Assembly (NCBI GenBank): GCA_964496575.1
Contig: CAZCAC010000014.1
Coordinates: 38,107 to 102,106, forward strand
Source: CAZCAC01 sp964496575
GTDB taxonomy: Bacteria; Planctomycetota; UBA1135; GCA-002686595
Direction: 5' to 3'
DNA length: 64,000 nucleotides
Shown here: positions 8,909 through 18,175 of the stretch, in pieces
Numbering within the stretch: the first letter of the stretch is position 1
Layout: the number at the start of each line of letters is the position of its first letter
The notes under the pieces: generated by a model
The model's input: only the letters and a program-made list of their open reading frames with translations
Database searches by the model: none
Told to the model about the DNA's origin: nothing
Program-made: the position numbers and the translations under genes

Positions 8909-10198
8909 TCACGGTTCGATCGCACGGGCGGGACGGCAGCCGATGTCGTAGTCGGCGTACGTCCTGAGACCTTGGCCACGGCACGCCGAGCGCGTGCGGG
9001 CGGCTTGGCGGCGGAAGCAGCCGCCGCGGAACACGCGGTAGCGAGCGCCCTCGTGGGGACTCACCGGGTCTCTCGGGGGACTTCTGCCGTAGAAACCCGA
9101 ATCGTAGCCGTCCAGGCACCACTCGCACTCGTTGCCATGGACGTTGTGCAGGCCGAAGGCGTTCGCCGCGTACTCGTCCACCGGCGCGTGCACCGCATAC
9201 CCATCATCCAGTTCCGGCCAGTCCTCGATGGTCTCCCACGTCGCACCCATCCGAGCCGCCGCCTGATCCGCCAGGTTCGCCGCCCCCGCGATCCTCAGCG
9301 AGTCCCGATCATCCCCCGTCCACCACACCGTGTGCGTTCCGCCCCGCGCTCCGTACTCCCACTGCGCCTCGCTCGGCAGCGTCAGGGACAAGTCCGGCAA
9401 CAGCGCCATGCAGTCATCCCAGCTCACTCGCTCCACCGGGTGCAAGAGCGTCGGGGCCACCGACTGCTTCTGATAGCAGCTCGGGTTGCTCCCGGCCAAG
9501 CGCTCCCACTGACCCTGCGTCATCTCGTACTTCGACAGGAAGAAGGCCGACAGCTCCACCTCGTGAACGGGCCCCTCGTCGGCAAACGCCTTGGAGGCGT
9601 AGTTGCGCCCGTCAGGGTCTCTTTTCTGAGCACCCATCCAGAATCTCCCACCCGGCAGCAGCACGAAGACCAGGCCGGAGGACTCCTTCATCGCGAGCCT
9701 GCCATCCTCCACTCGAATCGGCTCCTCCCCCGACTGCACGTGCCAGAACTCCCACAGCTTCGAGCCCGGGTCGGGCCCTATCGGGACCAGACCCATCTGC
9801 ACCGTGAGATCGAGATCCGGGTAGGCAGCATCGATCGCGGGCAGAGCCTCGTCCCAGCGTGAGGCGAACGGACCCCCCGGAGCGAAGTCGGCCCGCCACC
9901 GCTCTGCGGACGCCAGTTGCCCTGGTGCACTCCTACCCCGCTCGGCGCTCCCCTCCGCTTCCTCGGTCTTCTGCCCAGCGATGATCACCAGGACCACCGT
10001 CGCAACCACCGCGACGTGACCGATCATCGAGACGGGTCGGGTGTCGCCCATCACCCTCCCCGTCTCCGGCCCGGGCGCGGGCCGGAGACGCTCCTTCTCA
10101 CCGGGACGGAAGGACGGTCCCCCGGTGCGTGGAGAGGTGTCCTCGATCCGGTCACCCGGAGGGCGGTCAGAAGGGGGAAGGTCGTCGCGGCTGGTCAT
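8909..10198 (-). CDS. Membrane-anchored FGE/SUMF1-fold protein lacking the catalytic cysteines
   Basis: The product has 429 residues. A polar N-terminus leads to one membrane helix (about residues 58-74, HVAVVATVVLVIIAG). The formylglycine-generating-enzyme (SUMF1/EgtB/PvdO) domain then occupies about residues 180-427, with PGGRFWMG, KYEMTQGQWE, RVSWDDCMALL, LPSEAQWEYGARGG and GLHNVHGNECEW. In true FGE enzymes the C-terminal block after RGG carries a Cys pair. Here the block reads RGGCFRRQAARTRSAC and the pair is not at the usual positions. It therefore probably does not oxidise sulfatase Cys, although it lies near a sulfatase gene. A later start (ATG in MGDTRPVS, 10051) is possible. Confidence 0.8.
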   Translation of the reverse strand: MTSRDDLPPSDRPPGDRIEDTSPRTGGPSFRPGEKERLRPAPGPETGRVMGDTRPVSMIGHVAVVATVVLVIIAGQKTEEAEGSAERGRSAPGQLASAERWRADFAPGGPFASRWDEALPAIDAAYPDLDLTVQMGLVPIGPDPGSKLWEFWHVQSGEEPIRVEDGRLAMKESSGLVFVLLPGGRFWMGAQKRDPDGRNYASKAFADEGPVHEVELSAFFLSKYEMTQGQWERLAGSNPSCYQKQSVAPTLLHPVERVSWDDCMALLPDLSLTLPSEAQWEYGARGGTHTVWWTGDDRDSLRIAGAANLADQAAARMGATWETIEDWPELDDGYAVHAPVDEYAANAFGLHNVHGNECEWCLDGYDSGFYGRSPPRDPVSPHEGARYRVFRGGCFRRQAARTRSACRGQGLRTYADYDIGCRPARAIEP

Positions 10199-10246
10199 GG
10201 GGGCGGGGACCTGTCAACGAGGTTGAGCACTACCGTACCGCCTCGA

Positions 10247-12697
10247 TCACCTGAATGGAGCGGCGAGGGAGACGTCCTTGCGCCGCTCCTCCGGGGTGAT
10301 CTTCAGCTCGATCAGCTCGCCGGACCGCAGTCTGCCTTCCACCACGGTCTGCCCGGGAGCGTGGAGCTTGAAGTCGACGTCCCAGTCCTTCGGCCAGGCG
10401 GGGAGCAGGTGGATCGCGCGGCCCGGAGTCTGCATCAACATCTCCTGCAGCCCGAGCATCCCGCTGCCGCCCCAGTTGTGGTCGGGCACCCAGTCGTGAC
10501 CGGGGCCCCAGAAGGTGGGAAAGCGGCGCGGGCTGTCGTCCAGCTTGCGTGCGTTGTAGTCGCTGGCCTCGGCGGTCATCCCCATCCGCGCGAAGAAGAT
10601 CCCGTCCTGGTGCCAGCTGATGACCATGTTCTTGGGGAAGCGCCCGTGCTTCCAGGTGTCGCGGAAGACCTGCAGGTGATCGCGATCCTCGCCGAGGAGA
10701 TCGAAGCGGTTGAAAGGAAACAGCGGGTAGAACTGCGGGCACTCGACGTTCTGGTACCTCTTCCACGACTCGGCCGGCTGGAGGACGCGGTCGCCTTCCG
10801 TCTCTCCGTAGGTGTAGGTGGGGATTCTCCGTGCGAACGCTCGGTAGTAGGCCTTGTCGCGCAGCTGGAGATCATCGTCGTCCAGCTCCAGGATGGCTTC
10901 GAGGCAGGCCGACAGCCCGGCGATCACGTCTGCGGGGTTCTTCGCTCCGCGGTACGACTCGCAGGAGGTCGACGGGAAGATCACGAGCTTGCCGTTGGCA
11001 TCGAGCTCCTCACCGGAGCGCTTCTTCTCGCGCAGACGATAGTGCTCGTCGAAGAAGATCACGGCCTGCTCGATGAAGGGTGTGTACTTCTCGAGGTCGG
11101 CCCCGGTGAAGCGCTGGTACTCGAGCATCATGTAGGCGTTCTCGAGCTGCGACTCCCAGTGGTACGAGATCGCCGGATTGGCCATCACGCCCTTCTCGAC
11201 GAGGTCGTTGTAGCCCCGGCTTCCATCGGCGCGCGGATCGCCCCAGGGAATCTCCTCACCGCGGACCCGCGGCCCGCTCTCCCAGCCCCATCCCGCTCCG
11301 AGGCACAGTCCCGTGGCTCCGACGTACTCGCTGTACAGCGCGCCGTCGTGGCCGAAGTGCGCCTTGACCCGTGCGCGCGACCCGGGCAGCGCTTTGCGGT
11401 AGAGCTCGAACTGCGGCAGGATGGCGTCCCTGTCGCCCGACTTGAGCAGGGGCCAGTAGAGCAGGCGCTGATTCTGCGCCGTGTGAACCCCGCCGCCCCA
11501 GTCGCGCCAGTCCGGCCCGAAGCGCTTGGCCTTGCCGCCGACCAGGTTGGCGTCGTAGGTGAAGTTGCCGCCGTTGAACTTCGACGGGTACTCGCCGAAG
11601 GCGTTGCAACCGAGCTGGTAGCGGAAGAGGTTGTAGTTGCGAGCCATGCGCCAGGCTCGACTGGAGGGGTCGGGTCGGTCCGGCTGGATGGCGATCCAGC
11701 TGCGATCCCAGAACTCGGCCCACCAGGCGAGAGTCGCTTCTCGCACTTCATCGCGATCGCCCGCCGACTGGTCGATGGTGGCCTGTAGTGCCTGTCGCCA
11801 GCTGTCGAGCTCCTCGGTCTGGGAGATGTGCGTCACCACGCGCAGGTGGTGGTCCCGGGCCGCCTCCATCGACAAGAGATGCCAGGCCCGATAGGGAGTG
11901 ATCTGGTACGTGTCGTCCTCCTGGCCTGTCGCCTCGAATCCCGGGCCGGTCAACAGACCGCCGAAGGTGCGCCCGCGCAGGTCATCACAGATCTCGTCCT
12001 CGAACTCCTCGAGCCCTTGCTGCCGGATCAGGAGGCCGGGGAGCAACGGATCATCGGGGTTGCGATGGTAGAAGAGGACGCCTTGCTCTTCGTGCCGAAC
12101 GATGTCCTTGCCAAGTCGGACTTCCCCCGGGTACTTGTCCAGGGTGAAGAAGGAGCGCCGCCGCCCATCGTGGGGGATCACCTCGTCCTCCAGGCGCCAG
12201 TTCTCGTAGGAGGCCCGGACGTGGATCGTCTCACTCGCCTCCACCTCGAGGTGGATCACTGGCCGGTGCACCTCCACCCAGATGCGCACGCTCGCCTCGA
12301 GCGCCTGCGCGCGATCCTCGGCCGCCGTTCCCCGGATCACGATGCTGCCCTCGCGCAGGTCGAGCTCCTGGCGGAACCAGGAACTCGGCGCGGCGAACGG
12401 ATTGGGATCGAGGCGCAAGCGCACCCGGCCCAGCTTGAGGTACTCGTTGTTCTCCGCGAGGCTGCCGCTGCGCTGGATGTAGAGGAGCACGTCGCCATCC
12501 TCCACCCACACGTTCAGCCCGGTGTCTCCGCCTCCGCAGGGCATCGATTCCGAGGAGTCCTCACTCGGGGCATTCCAGACGACGTTGTAGGTCGGCAGCT
12601 GTTCGTCGACGAAGCGGGTTCCGTCGTCCCGGGCCGTGGCTGGTGCGAAGGCCAGCAGGGACAGCCAGCCGGAGCAGAGGAGCGATCTGATCTTCAT
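10247..12697 (-). CDS. DUF5703-domain exported glycoside-hydrolase-like protein
   Basis: The product has about 816 residues. The chosen ATG at 12697 gives a good signal peptide (MKIRSLLCSGWLSLLAFAPA); another ATG three codons earlier is possible. The mature N-terminus matches the DUF5703 pattern: YNVVWNAPSEDSSESMPCG, then GDTGLNVWVEDGDVLLYI and LKLGRVRLRLDPNPF. The C-terminal two thirds look like an (alpha/alpha)6 toroid seen in GH65/GH95-type enzymes, with a closing segment on RAIHLLPAWPKDWDV. Family members sit in polysaccharide-utilisation loci and are related to GH95 fucosidases; activity here is inferred. A repeat hairpin lies immediately upstream of the start. Confidence 0.8.
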   Translation of the reverse strand: MKIRSLLCSGWLSLLAFAPATARDDGTRFVDEQLPTYNVVWNAPSEDSSESMPCGGGDTGLNVWVEDGDVLLYIQRSGSLAENNEYLKLGRVRLRLDPNPFAAPSSWFRQELDLREGSIVIRGTAAEDRAQALEASVRIWVEVHRPVIHLEVEASETIHVRASYENWRLEDEVIPHDGRRRSFFTLDKYPGEVRLGKDIVRHEEQGVLFYHRNPDDPLLPGLLIRQQGLEEFEDEICDDLRGRTFGGLLTGPGFEATGQEDDTYQITPYRAWHLLSMEAARDHHLRVVTHISQTEELDSWRQALQATIDQSAGDRDEVREATLAWWAEFWDRSWIAIQPDRPDPSSRAWRMARNYNLFRYQLGCNAFGEYPSKFNGGNFTYDANLVGGKAKRFGPDWRDWGGGVHTAQNQRLLYWPLLKSGDRDAILPQFELYRKALPGSRARVKAHFGHDGALYSEYVGATGLCLGAGWGWESGPRVRGEEIPWGDPRADGSRGYNDLVEKGVMANPAISYHWESQLENAYMMLEYQRFTGADLEKYTPFIEQAVIFFDEHYRLREKKRSGEELDANGKLVIFPSTSCESYRGAKNPADVIAGLSACLEAILELDDDDLQLRDKAYYRAFARRIPTYTYGETEGDRVLQPAESWKRYQNVECPQFYPLFPFNRFDLLGEDRDHLQVFRDTWKHGRFPKNMVISWHQDGIFFARMGMTAEASDYNARKLDDSPRRFPTFWGPGHDWVPDHNWGGSGMLGLQEMLMQTPGRAIHLLPAWPKDWDVDFKLHAPGQTVVEGRLRSGELIELKITPEERRKDVSLAAPFR

Positions 12698-12705
12698 GTC
12701 GTCCA

Positions 12706-12772
12706 TGATACGGAACCAGGTTCATTCTTACGCACTTGCGGGGCCAGTCAGTTCCGCTGATCGGTTCCGTAC
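12706..12772. repeat. Hairpin repeat, copy 1
   Basis: The first 33 nt (12706-12738) match 15226-15258 with three substitutions, and start with TGATACGGAACCAGGTTC. The right arm GGTTCCGTAC (12763-12772) can pair with the left TACGGAACC, leaving a longer loop than copy 2 because of about 24 extra nt. It sits between the divergent DUF5703 and sulfatase genes and touches the upstream ATG of the former. Confidence 0.75.
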
Positions 12773-12812
12773 CTTCCCTGGCGATCCGCCATCCTGCTGC
12801 TGGAGGTGTCGG

Positions 12813-14349
12813 ATGGACGGAAAGGGCCTGATGGTCGCGGTGGTTCTGGGCGCGTGCCCGCTGCTCGGTGGGTGCGCTTCGACCGGTGAATCCGAAGCGA
12901 GTCGTCCCAACGTCGTCCTCATCTACGCCGACGACCTCGGCTATGGCGACCTCTCCTGCTACGGCGCGACGAGGCTCTCCACGCCGAACATCGATCGGCT
13001 CGCCGCGGAGGGGCGCCGCTTCACCGACGCGCACTCGGCCTCGGCGGTCTGCACGCCCTCGCGCTACGCGCTGCTCACCGGGGAATACCCCTTCCGCCGC
13101 AACCTCTACTCGCCGGTCTTCCACCGGACCGGCCTGGTGGTGGACGTCGACCGGCTGACCGTCGCCGACATCCTGAAGGAGGAGGGGTACGCCACCGCGT
13201 GCTTCGGCAAATGGCACCTCGGCTTCGGCGAGGACGAGCCCGACTGGAACGGCGCGCTGCGGCCCGGGCCGCTGGAGCTCGGCTTCGACCACTACTTCGG
13301 CGTGCCGGTGGTCAACAGCCACCCGCCGTTCGTCTGGGTCCAGGACCATGACGTCCTCGGCCTCGAGCGCCACGATCCCTTCGTCCCCGGCGAGCGGGCC
13401 AAGAACCCGGCCGTATCCGGAGAAGTTCGGCCTCGATTGGCTCGGCGGGGCCCGGACCCCGCACGAGCTCTACGTCGACGAGAAGGTGGCGTGGATCCTG
13501 ATGGAGCGGGCGATCCTCTGGCTCTCGCAGCGCCGCCGGGAGCCCTTCTTCCTCTACCTCGCCACGCCCAACATCCACCACCCGTTCACCCCGCGCGAGC
13601 TCTTCCAGGGCACCAGCGAGTGCGGTCGCTACGGCGACTTCGTCCACGAGCTCGACTTCGTCGTCGGAGAGGTCCTCGGCGTGCTCGATCGGATGGGAGT
13701 GGCGGACGACACGCTCGTCGTATTCACCAGCGACAACGGCGGCATGCTCAACCAGGGCGGGCAGGACGCCTGGCGCGCGGGGCACCGGCTGAACGGCGAG
13801 CTGCTCGGCTTCAAGTTCGACGCCTGGGAGGGTGGGCACCGCGTCCCGTTCATCGCGCGCTGGCCCGGCGTGATTCCGGCGGGGACGGTCTCCGATCAGC
13901 TCGTCGGCCAGGTGGACCTGCTTGCCACGCTGGCCGCGCTGGTGGGACGCGAGCTCGGCGAGGGCGAGGGGCCCGACAGCGTCGACCTGTGGCCGGCGCT
14001 GACCGGCGATCCGACCGTGCCGGTGCGCGACCACCTCGTCGCCGCCGCCGAACACGCCTCGCACCTCGCCCTGCGCGAGGGGCGCTGGGTCTACATCAGC
14101 GGCCGGGGCGGTGGGGGATCGATGCAACCGAACCCCGGTGACCACGGCCTGGGCGGGCCCGGCGCCCTCCTCTTCACCGGCGAGCGGAACAGCGACATCG
14201 CGAACGGCGAGTTCGTGGAGGAAGCGCCCGCGGAGCAACTCTACGACCTCGAGGCCGACCTCTCGCAGACCACCAACCTCGTCCGCGAGCGCCCCGAGCT
14301 CGCGGCGCGGCTCAGGCGCAAGCTGAAGGAGATCCGGGCGTCGCGGTGA
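12813..14349 (+). pseudogene. Type I sulfatase, frameshifted
   Basis: The start ATG 12813 follows GGAGGT at a good spacing. The N-terminus is a lipoprotein signal (LLGGC), then the sulfatase core: PNVVLIYADDLGYGD (metal-binding Asp pair) and CTPSR with Cys80 as the residue normally converted to formylglycine. GKWHLG and the second metal block VVFTSDNGG are also present. The first part runs in one frame to about 13410 (GERAKNP). The rest continues in the +1 frame (PYPEKFGLDWLGG...) to 14349, so one extra base near 13405-13413 breaks the gene. Read across the shift it would be about 510 residues, a normal length. It would remove sulfate esters from glycans at the cell surface if intact. Confidence 0.85.
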
Positions 14350-14371
14350 GCCGCCTCGTCGACCACGCCCT

Positions 14372-15226
14372 TCAACCGAGCTTCCGGGCCAACTCGAGCA
14401 CGCCGGCGAGCAGGAAGAAGGCGAGGGTCGACACCAGGACGATCACGGTCAGGGGTGAGTTGCGGTAGCGTCGGGTGATCCAGTCCGTGCGGCCGTTCAG
14501 CAGCAGTAGCACGACCGCCAGGATCGGCAGGAAGAGGGCGCCGATCACCGCGTAGGCCTTCTGGACCGCCTGGAAGCTCACGCCGAGTCCGACGAGGGGC
14601 ACGATCGCGATCGCGAGAAGATAGCCTCGATAGGGCGCTGAACCCGTGTCGACGGCACCTGCGCGCTCTCCCTCGGCCTCGGCGTGGGTCAGCCGCCACC
14701 AGTCCGCGAACAGGTACGGGACCGCCTGCCAGACGCCGAGCAGGCTGGAGAAGACCGCGCCCCACGCGCCGACCAGGAAGACCCAGCGCCCCGTTCTTCC
14801 GAGCGGACCCTCGAGACGATCGGCGAGCTGCACCAGGAGTCCCGCGCCGCGCCCTTCGATCTCGATGGTGCTGCCGATCACGACCATCGCCAAGCCGAAG
14901 AGCGCGGTCATGAGGTAGCCGACCCCGAGGTCGACGCGGCAGAGGCCGAGCTGGTCGACGTTCTCCCGCCCCGCTTCGCGGATCCAGTACCCGTAGCAGA
15001 GGATCGTGAGGGTGCCGCCGACTCCGCCGATCAACGCGATCGTCCAGGCCACTCCTTCGCCGCCACCGTCGGGTATCGAGGGTGAGATCATCCCGTGCAT
15101 CACGGCGCTCCAGTCGGGCTCCAGCAGGACCGCCGTGGCGATCACGGTGACGAACATCAGGCCGATGCAGACGCTCATCATCTTCTCGAAGAGCGCGAAG
15201 CCGCCGCGCCAGACCAGGACGCGAGT
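14372..15226 (-). pseudogene. Nramp-type metal transporter, N-terminal part missing
   Basis: The open frame from ATG 15181 gives 269 residues with about seven membrane helices. The Nramp-like frame extends upstream of that ATG (VLVWRGGFALFEKMM) up to about 15226, where it meets a repeat hairpin. Nramp/MntH proteins normally have about 400 or more residues and 11-12 helices, with the metal-binding DPGN motif in helix 1. That motif and the first helices are absent here. The remaining part alone should not transport. The loss point coincides with the hairpin repeat at 15226-15267, suggesting a deletion or rearrangement there. Assignment rests on helix order and similarity by eye. Confidence 0.7.
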
Positions 15227-15267
15227 GATACGGAACCAGGTTCGTTTTCACGCACTTGGTTCCGTAC
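15226..15267. repeat. Hairpin repeat, copy 2
   Basis: TACGGAACC (15229-15237) and GGTTCCGTA (15258-15266) form a perfect 9-bp stem around a 20-nt loop. The left 33 nt match copy 1 at 12706-12738 with three substitutions and in the same orientation. The right end abuts the stop codon of ctaB and the left end abuts the broken Nramp gene. It could also act as a transcription end for the respiratory operon. Confidence 0.75.
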
Positions 15268-16154
15268 TAGGCCACCGCATTCCCCGTCATCAACACCACC
15301 ACCAGCAACAGGTAGACGTTGATGCGGGCGAAGGCCGGCATCCCCGGCCGGCTGAGCTGCTTGCCCTTCAGGATGGCGATGGCACTCCAGACCAGCCAGA
15401 TCGAGGCGACCAGCATGCCGAGGTGCCAGGGCCAGCCGAGGTCGGACTCTCTCGCCAGCAAGAGGCCGGCCACCGCGAGGGTCAGCATCCAGATGCCGGT
15501 GACGCGGATCAGCTGGAAGCGGGAGAGGACCCTGGTGATCGTCGGCAGGCCGGCCTTCTCCTGGTCCTCGCTGGTGAGCAGCATCAGGCACCAGAAGTGC
15601 GGGATCTGCCAGAGGAACAGGAAGAAGGCGACGATCAGGATGAATGGATCCCACCAGATGCCGCCCGCCGACACCCAGCCGATCACCGGCGGAATGGCGC
15701 CGATCAAGGAGCCGGGGATGATCGCGAAGGCGGTGACGCGCTTCAGCGGGGTGTAGACCACGTTGTACCAGACGAGCGCGAGCGTCCCGAGCGCCAGCAG
15801 CGTCATCGTGTGCACGCCGACGCTGGCGATGGTGTAGTACCCCGCCGAGATGAAGACGACGGCGACGAAGAGCGCCCAGTCCTTGCCGATCCGACCGGAA
15901 GGAATCGGACGCCGGCGGGTGCGCTCCATCCGGGCGTCGATCCTCGCGTCCTGGATGTGGTTGAGCGTGGCGGAGCCGCAGGCGAGCAGGAAGACGCCGA
16001 GGATCGGCAGGAAGACGCTGGTGGAGAGGGACTCGGTGAACAGGAAGTGGCCCATCGCCACGGTCAGGCACACACCGATGGTGATCTTGAGCTTGGTCAG
16101 CTCGATGATCAGCTTGAACGTGCCCAGCAGCCGATTGCCCTCTCGCTCGTCCAT
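15267..16154 (-). CDS. ctaB: Protohaem IX farnesyltransferase (haem O synthase)
   Basis: The product has 295 residues. It is a UbiA-type polytopic membrane prenyltransferase that adds a farnesyl group to haem b to make haem O, the precursor of haem A in the oxidase. The Asp-rich motif NHIQDARIDARMERTRRRP is complete, and a second conserved Asp segment (TSEDQEKAG) lies in the middle. About nine hydrophobic helices are visible. It is the last gene of the ACIII/oxidase operon, 4 bp after ctaC. No ctaA (haem A synthase) is present in the window. Confidence 0.93.
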   Translation of the reverse strand: MDEREGNRLLGTFKLIIELTKLKITIGVCLTVAMGHFLFTESLSTSVFLPILGVFLLACGSATLNHIQDARIDARMERTRRRPIPSGRIGKDWALFVAVVFISAGYYTIASVGVHTMTLLALGTLALVWYNVVYTPLKRVTAFAIIPGSLIGAIPPVIGWVSAGGIWWDPFILIVAFFLFLWQIPHFWCLMLLTSEDQEKAGLPTITRVLSRFQLIRVTGIWMLTLAVAGLLLARESDLGWPWHLGMLVASIWLVWSAIAILKGKQLSRPGMPAFARINVYLLLVVVLMTGNAVA

Positions 16155-16158
16155 CTCC

Positions 16159-17226
16159 CTACTCCCCTCGCCCCGCTTCTTCGGCGATCAGGCGCATCGC
16201 CTCCTCGACGGGAATCGTCTGCGCGGCCTCGACCACCTCGCCGATCCGGTAGTCCTCGACCAGCTTGGCGATCTCCTCCTCGCTGCTCGTCGGCTTCGGA
16301 CCCTGGTTGAAGGCCGCCACGTAGTGGGCCAGCGCGAAGCGATCCCAGGGGCGCAGGTTGACGAAGGAACGCATTCGCGTGCCCTCGATCCCCTCGCTGA
16401 GCGTCCGGAAGATGTCCGGGATCTTCGCGCTGCGCTTCCACCCCACAGGGGCGGTGAAGTCGCGCGCGTCCTCGATCAACCCGCCGCGCCCCTCGGGGCC
16501 GTGGCAGGAGATGCAGTAGGTCGCGTAGAGCGTCGGCGCGTCGCAGGCCTTGATGTCCTCCGACTCGGGGTCCATGGCCACCTCGATCTCGACCGGCTTG
16601 TTCTTCAGCGCGAGCTGTTCCTCGATCCACTGATCGTAGCCTTCGTCGGAGAGCACGACGAGCTCGGTGATCATCGAGCTGTGGTCGAGCCCGCAGTACT
16701 CGGCGCAGAAGACGTTGTAGGTGCCTTCCTTCTCCGCCTGGAACCACAGGTAGGTGTCCCTGCCCGGGACGCAGTCCTCCTTCACGCGGAAGGCGGGCAG
16801 GTAGAAGCTGTGAACGACGTCGTCCTCAGCAGCGTGCAGCTCCAGCTTCACCGGACGATCGACCGGCGCGTACAGCTTGTCGCTGGTGATCCCCTGCCGC
16901 GGGTAGTGGAAGGACCAGTACCACTGCGCGGCCTGCACCTCGACCACCATCGCATCGCCGGGCACGTTGCGCATCATCTTGAAGCCGCCGTAGCCCTTGT
17001 AGAACATGAAGAGCACCAGGACCGTCGGAATCACGATCCAGGTCACCTCGAGCTTGGTATTGCCCTCGATCTGCGTCGGCTTCGGGTTGCGACCGCGGCG
17101 GAAGCGCACCACGAAGTAGATCATCGCGATGGTGATCCCGACCAGCAGTACCACGCTGATGCCTCCGATCCAGGCGAAGGCGTTGTCCACCTCACGTGCG
17201 ATCTCGGATTGGGCGAGGAAAAGCAT
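16159..17226 (-). CDS. ctaC: Cytochrome c oxidase subunit II with fused cytochrome c domain (caa3 type)
   Basis: The product has 355 residues, starting at ATG 17226; longer upstream frames overlap the preceding gene and are not credible. Two N-terminal helices are followed by the cupredoxin domain, whose CuA site is seen as HSFYLP and CAEYCGLDHSSM (Cys-x3-Cys, His, Met). A C-terminal class I cytochrome c domain follows with CISCHGPEGRGG. It takes electrons from ACIII or a soluble cytochrome and passes them to ctaD. The fused haem domain is the mark of caa3 oxidases. Confidence 0.93.
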   Translation of the reverse strand: MLFLAQSEIAREVDNAFAWIGGISVVLLVGITIAMIYFVVRFRRGRNPKPTQIEGNTKLEVTWIVIPTVLVLFMFYKGYGGFKMMRNVPGDAMVVEVQAAQWYWSFHYPRQGITSDKLYAPVDRPVKLELHAAEDDVVHSFYLPAFRVKEDCVPGRDTYLWFQAEKEGTYNVFCAEYCGLDHSSMITELVVLSDEGYDQWIEEQLALKNKPVEIEVAMDPESEDIKACDAPTLYATYCISCHGPEGRGGLIEDARDFTAPVGWKRSAKIPDIFRTLSEGIEGTRMRSFVNLRPWDRFALAHYVAAFNQGPKPTSSEEEIAKLVEDYRIGEVVEAAQTIPVEEAMRLIAEEAGRGE

Positions 17227-17234
17227 GCTCGATC

Positions 17235-17522
17235 TCAACGGAAGGGGTAGTCGGTGAACACCAGGCCGATGTAGATCCCGTACGTGATCAGGAAGACCAG
17301 GATCATGATGGCGTAGATCGGGCGCTCGTAGCGCAGGTGCATGAAGTAGAGGAGGACCAGCAGGGCCTTCACCGTGGCGATCAGGATAGCCGCGAAGATC
17401 GCCAGATGCTGCAGGTCGGCGTACTTCGCGCCGACCGTCACGACGGTCAACCCCATGAGGCCCGCCCACACGGCCAGGTACAGCCGGTAGGGGACGAGGT
17501 GGTGTTCTTGTTCTTTTTCCAT
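17235..17522 (-). CDS. ctaF: Cytochrome c oxidase subunit IV family protein
   Basis: A small protein of 95 residues with three membrane helices (about residues 14-33, 41-60 and 69-90) and the motif YFMHLRYERP, characteristic of the bacterial caa3/cytochrome-oxidase subunit IV family. The start at ATG 17522 is chosen because the sequence upstream belongs to the ctaE region. Position between ctaE and ctaC (8 bp before ctaC) supports the assignment. It probably helps assemble or stabilise the oxidase. Confidence 0.85.
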   Translation of the reverse strand: MEKEQEHHLVPYRLYLAVWAGLMGLTVVTVGAKYADLQHLAIFAAILIATVKALLVLLYFMHLRYERPIYAIMILVFLITYGIYIGLVFTDYPFR

Positions 17523-17548
17523 GGTCGGTAAGCGCTCGCTTCGCCGGT

Positions 17549-18175
17549 TCACCCGATCAGGTAGAAGAGCGGGAACAGGTAGATCCAGATGACGTCCACC
17601 AGGTGCCAGTAGAGCCCCGTGTTCTCCAGGAACAGGATCCGCTCGCCGGTGATCTCGTCCCGCTTGACCTTCCGCATGGCGAGCAGGATCACCCCCACGC
17701 CGAGCAGCACGTGCAGGGCGTGAAGTCCGGTCAGGGTGAAGTAGAGTCCGAAGAACAGCTGCTCGCCGCGAGTGAGCTCGGCGAGGTGCTCGGCGCCGGG
17801 GTAAAGACCGTGCTCGAACTTGGCCGTCCACTCGAACGCCTTGATCACGCAGAACGCCAGGGCGAAGGCAATCGTGATCCAGAGCATCCCGATCGCGAGC
17901 GGCTTCTGCTTGCGCTGCAAGGCCGCGATCGAGAGCGCCATGGTCAGGCTGCTGGTCAAGAGGATCAGCGTGTTGCCGGCGCCGATCGGGACGTTCAGCT
18001 CACCCGACGCCTGGCGGAACTCCCAGGTGTAGTCGTGCAGGTAGACGGCGAACGCGATCAGCAGCGTGCCGAACAGGAGCAGCTCGGTGAACAGGAAGAG
18101 CCACATCCCGATCTTGCCGCCGACCGGGTCGTACTCCTCCTCGTGGGAGTGCTCGTGGGTGGCGATATCAGTCAT
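17549..18175 (-). CDS. ctaE: Cytochrome c oxidase subunit III
   Basis: The product has 208 residues with five membrane helices, the short form usual in bacterial caa3 oxidases. The conserved ends are FLFTELLLFGTLL, a central conserved Glu helix (FEWTAKFEHG), FTLTGLHALHVLLG and GLYWHLVDVIWIYLFPLFY. It overlaps ctaD by 8 bp, showing coupled translation. A His-rich N-terminus (THEHSHEEE) precedes the first helix. Confidence 0.93.
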   Translation of the reverse strand: MTDIATHEHSHEEEYDPVGGKIGMWLFLFTELLLFGTLLIAFAVYLHDYTWEFRQASGELNVPIGAGNTLILLTSSLTMALSIAALQRKQKPLAIGMLWITIAFALAFCVIKAFEWTAKFEHGLYPGAEHLAELTRGEQLFFGLYFTLTGLHALHVLLGVGVILLAMRKVKRDEITGERILFLENTGLYWHLVDVIWIYLFPLFYLIG

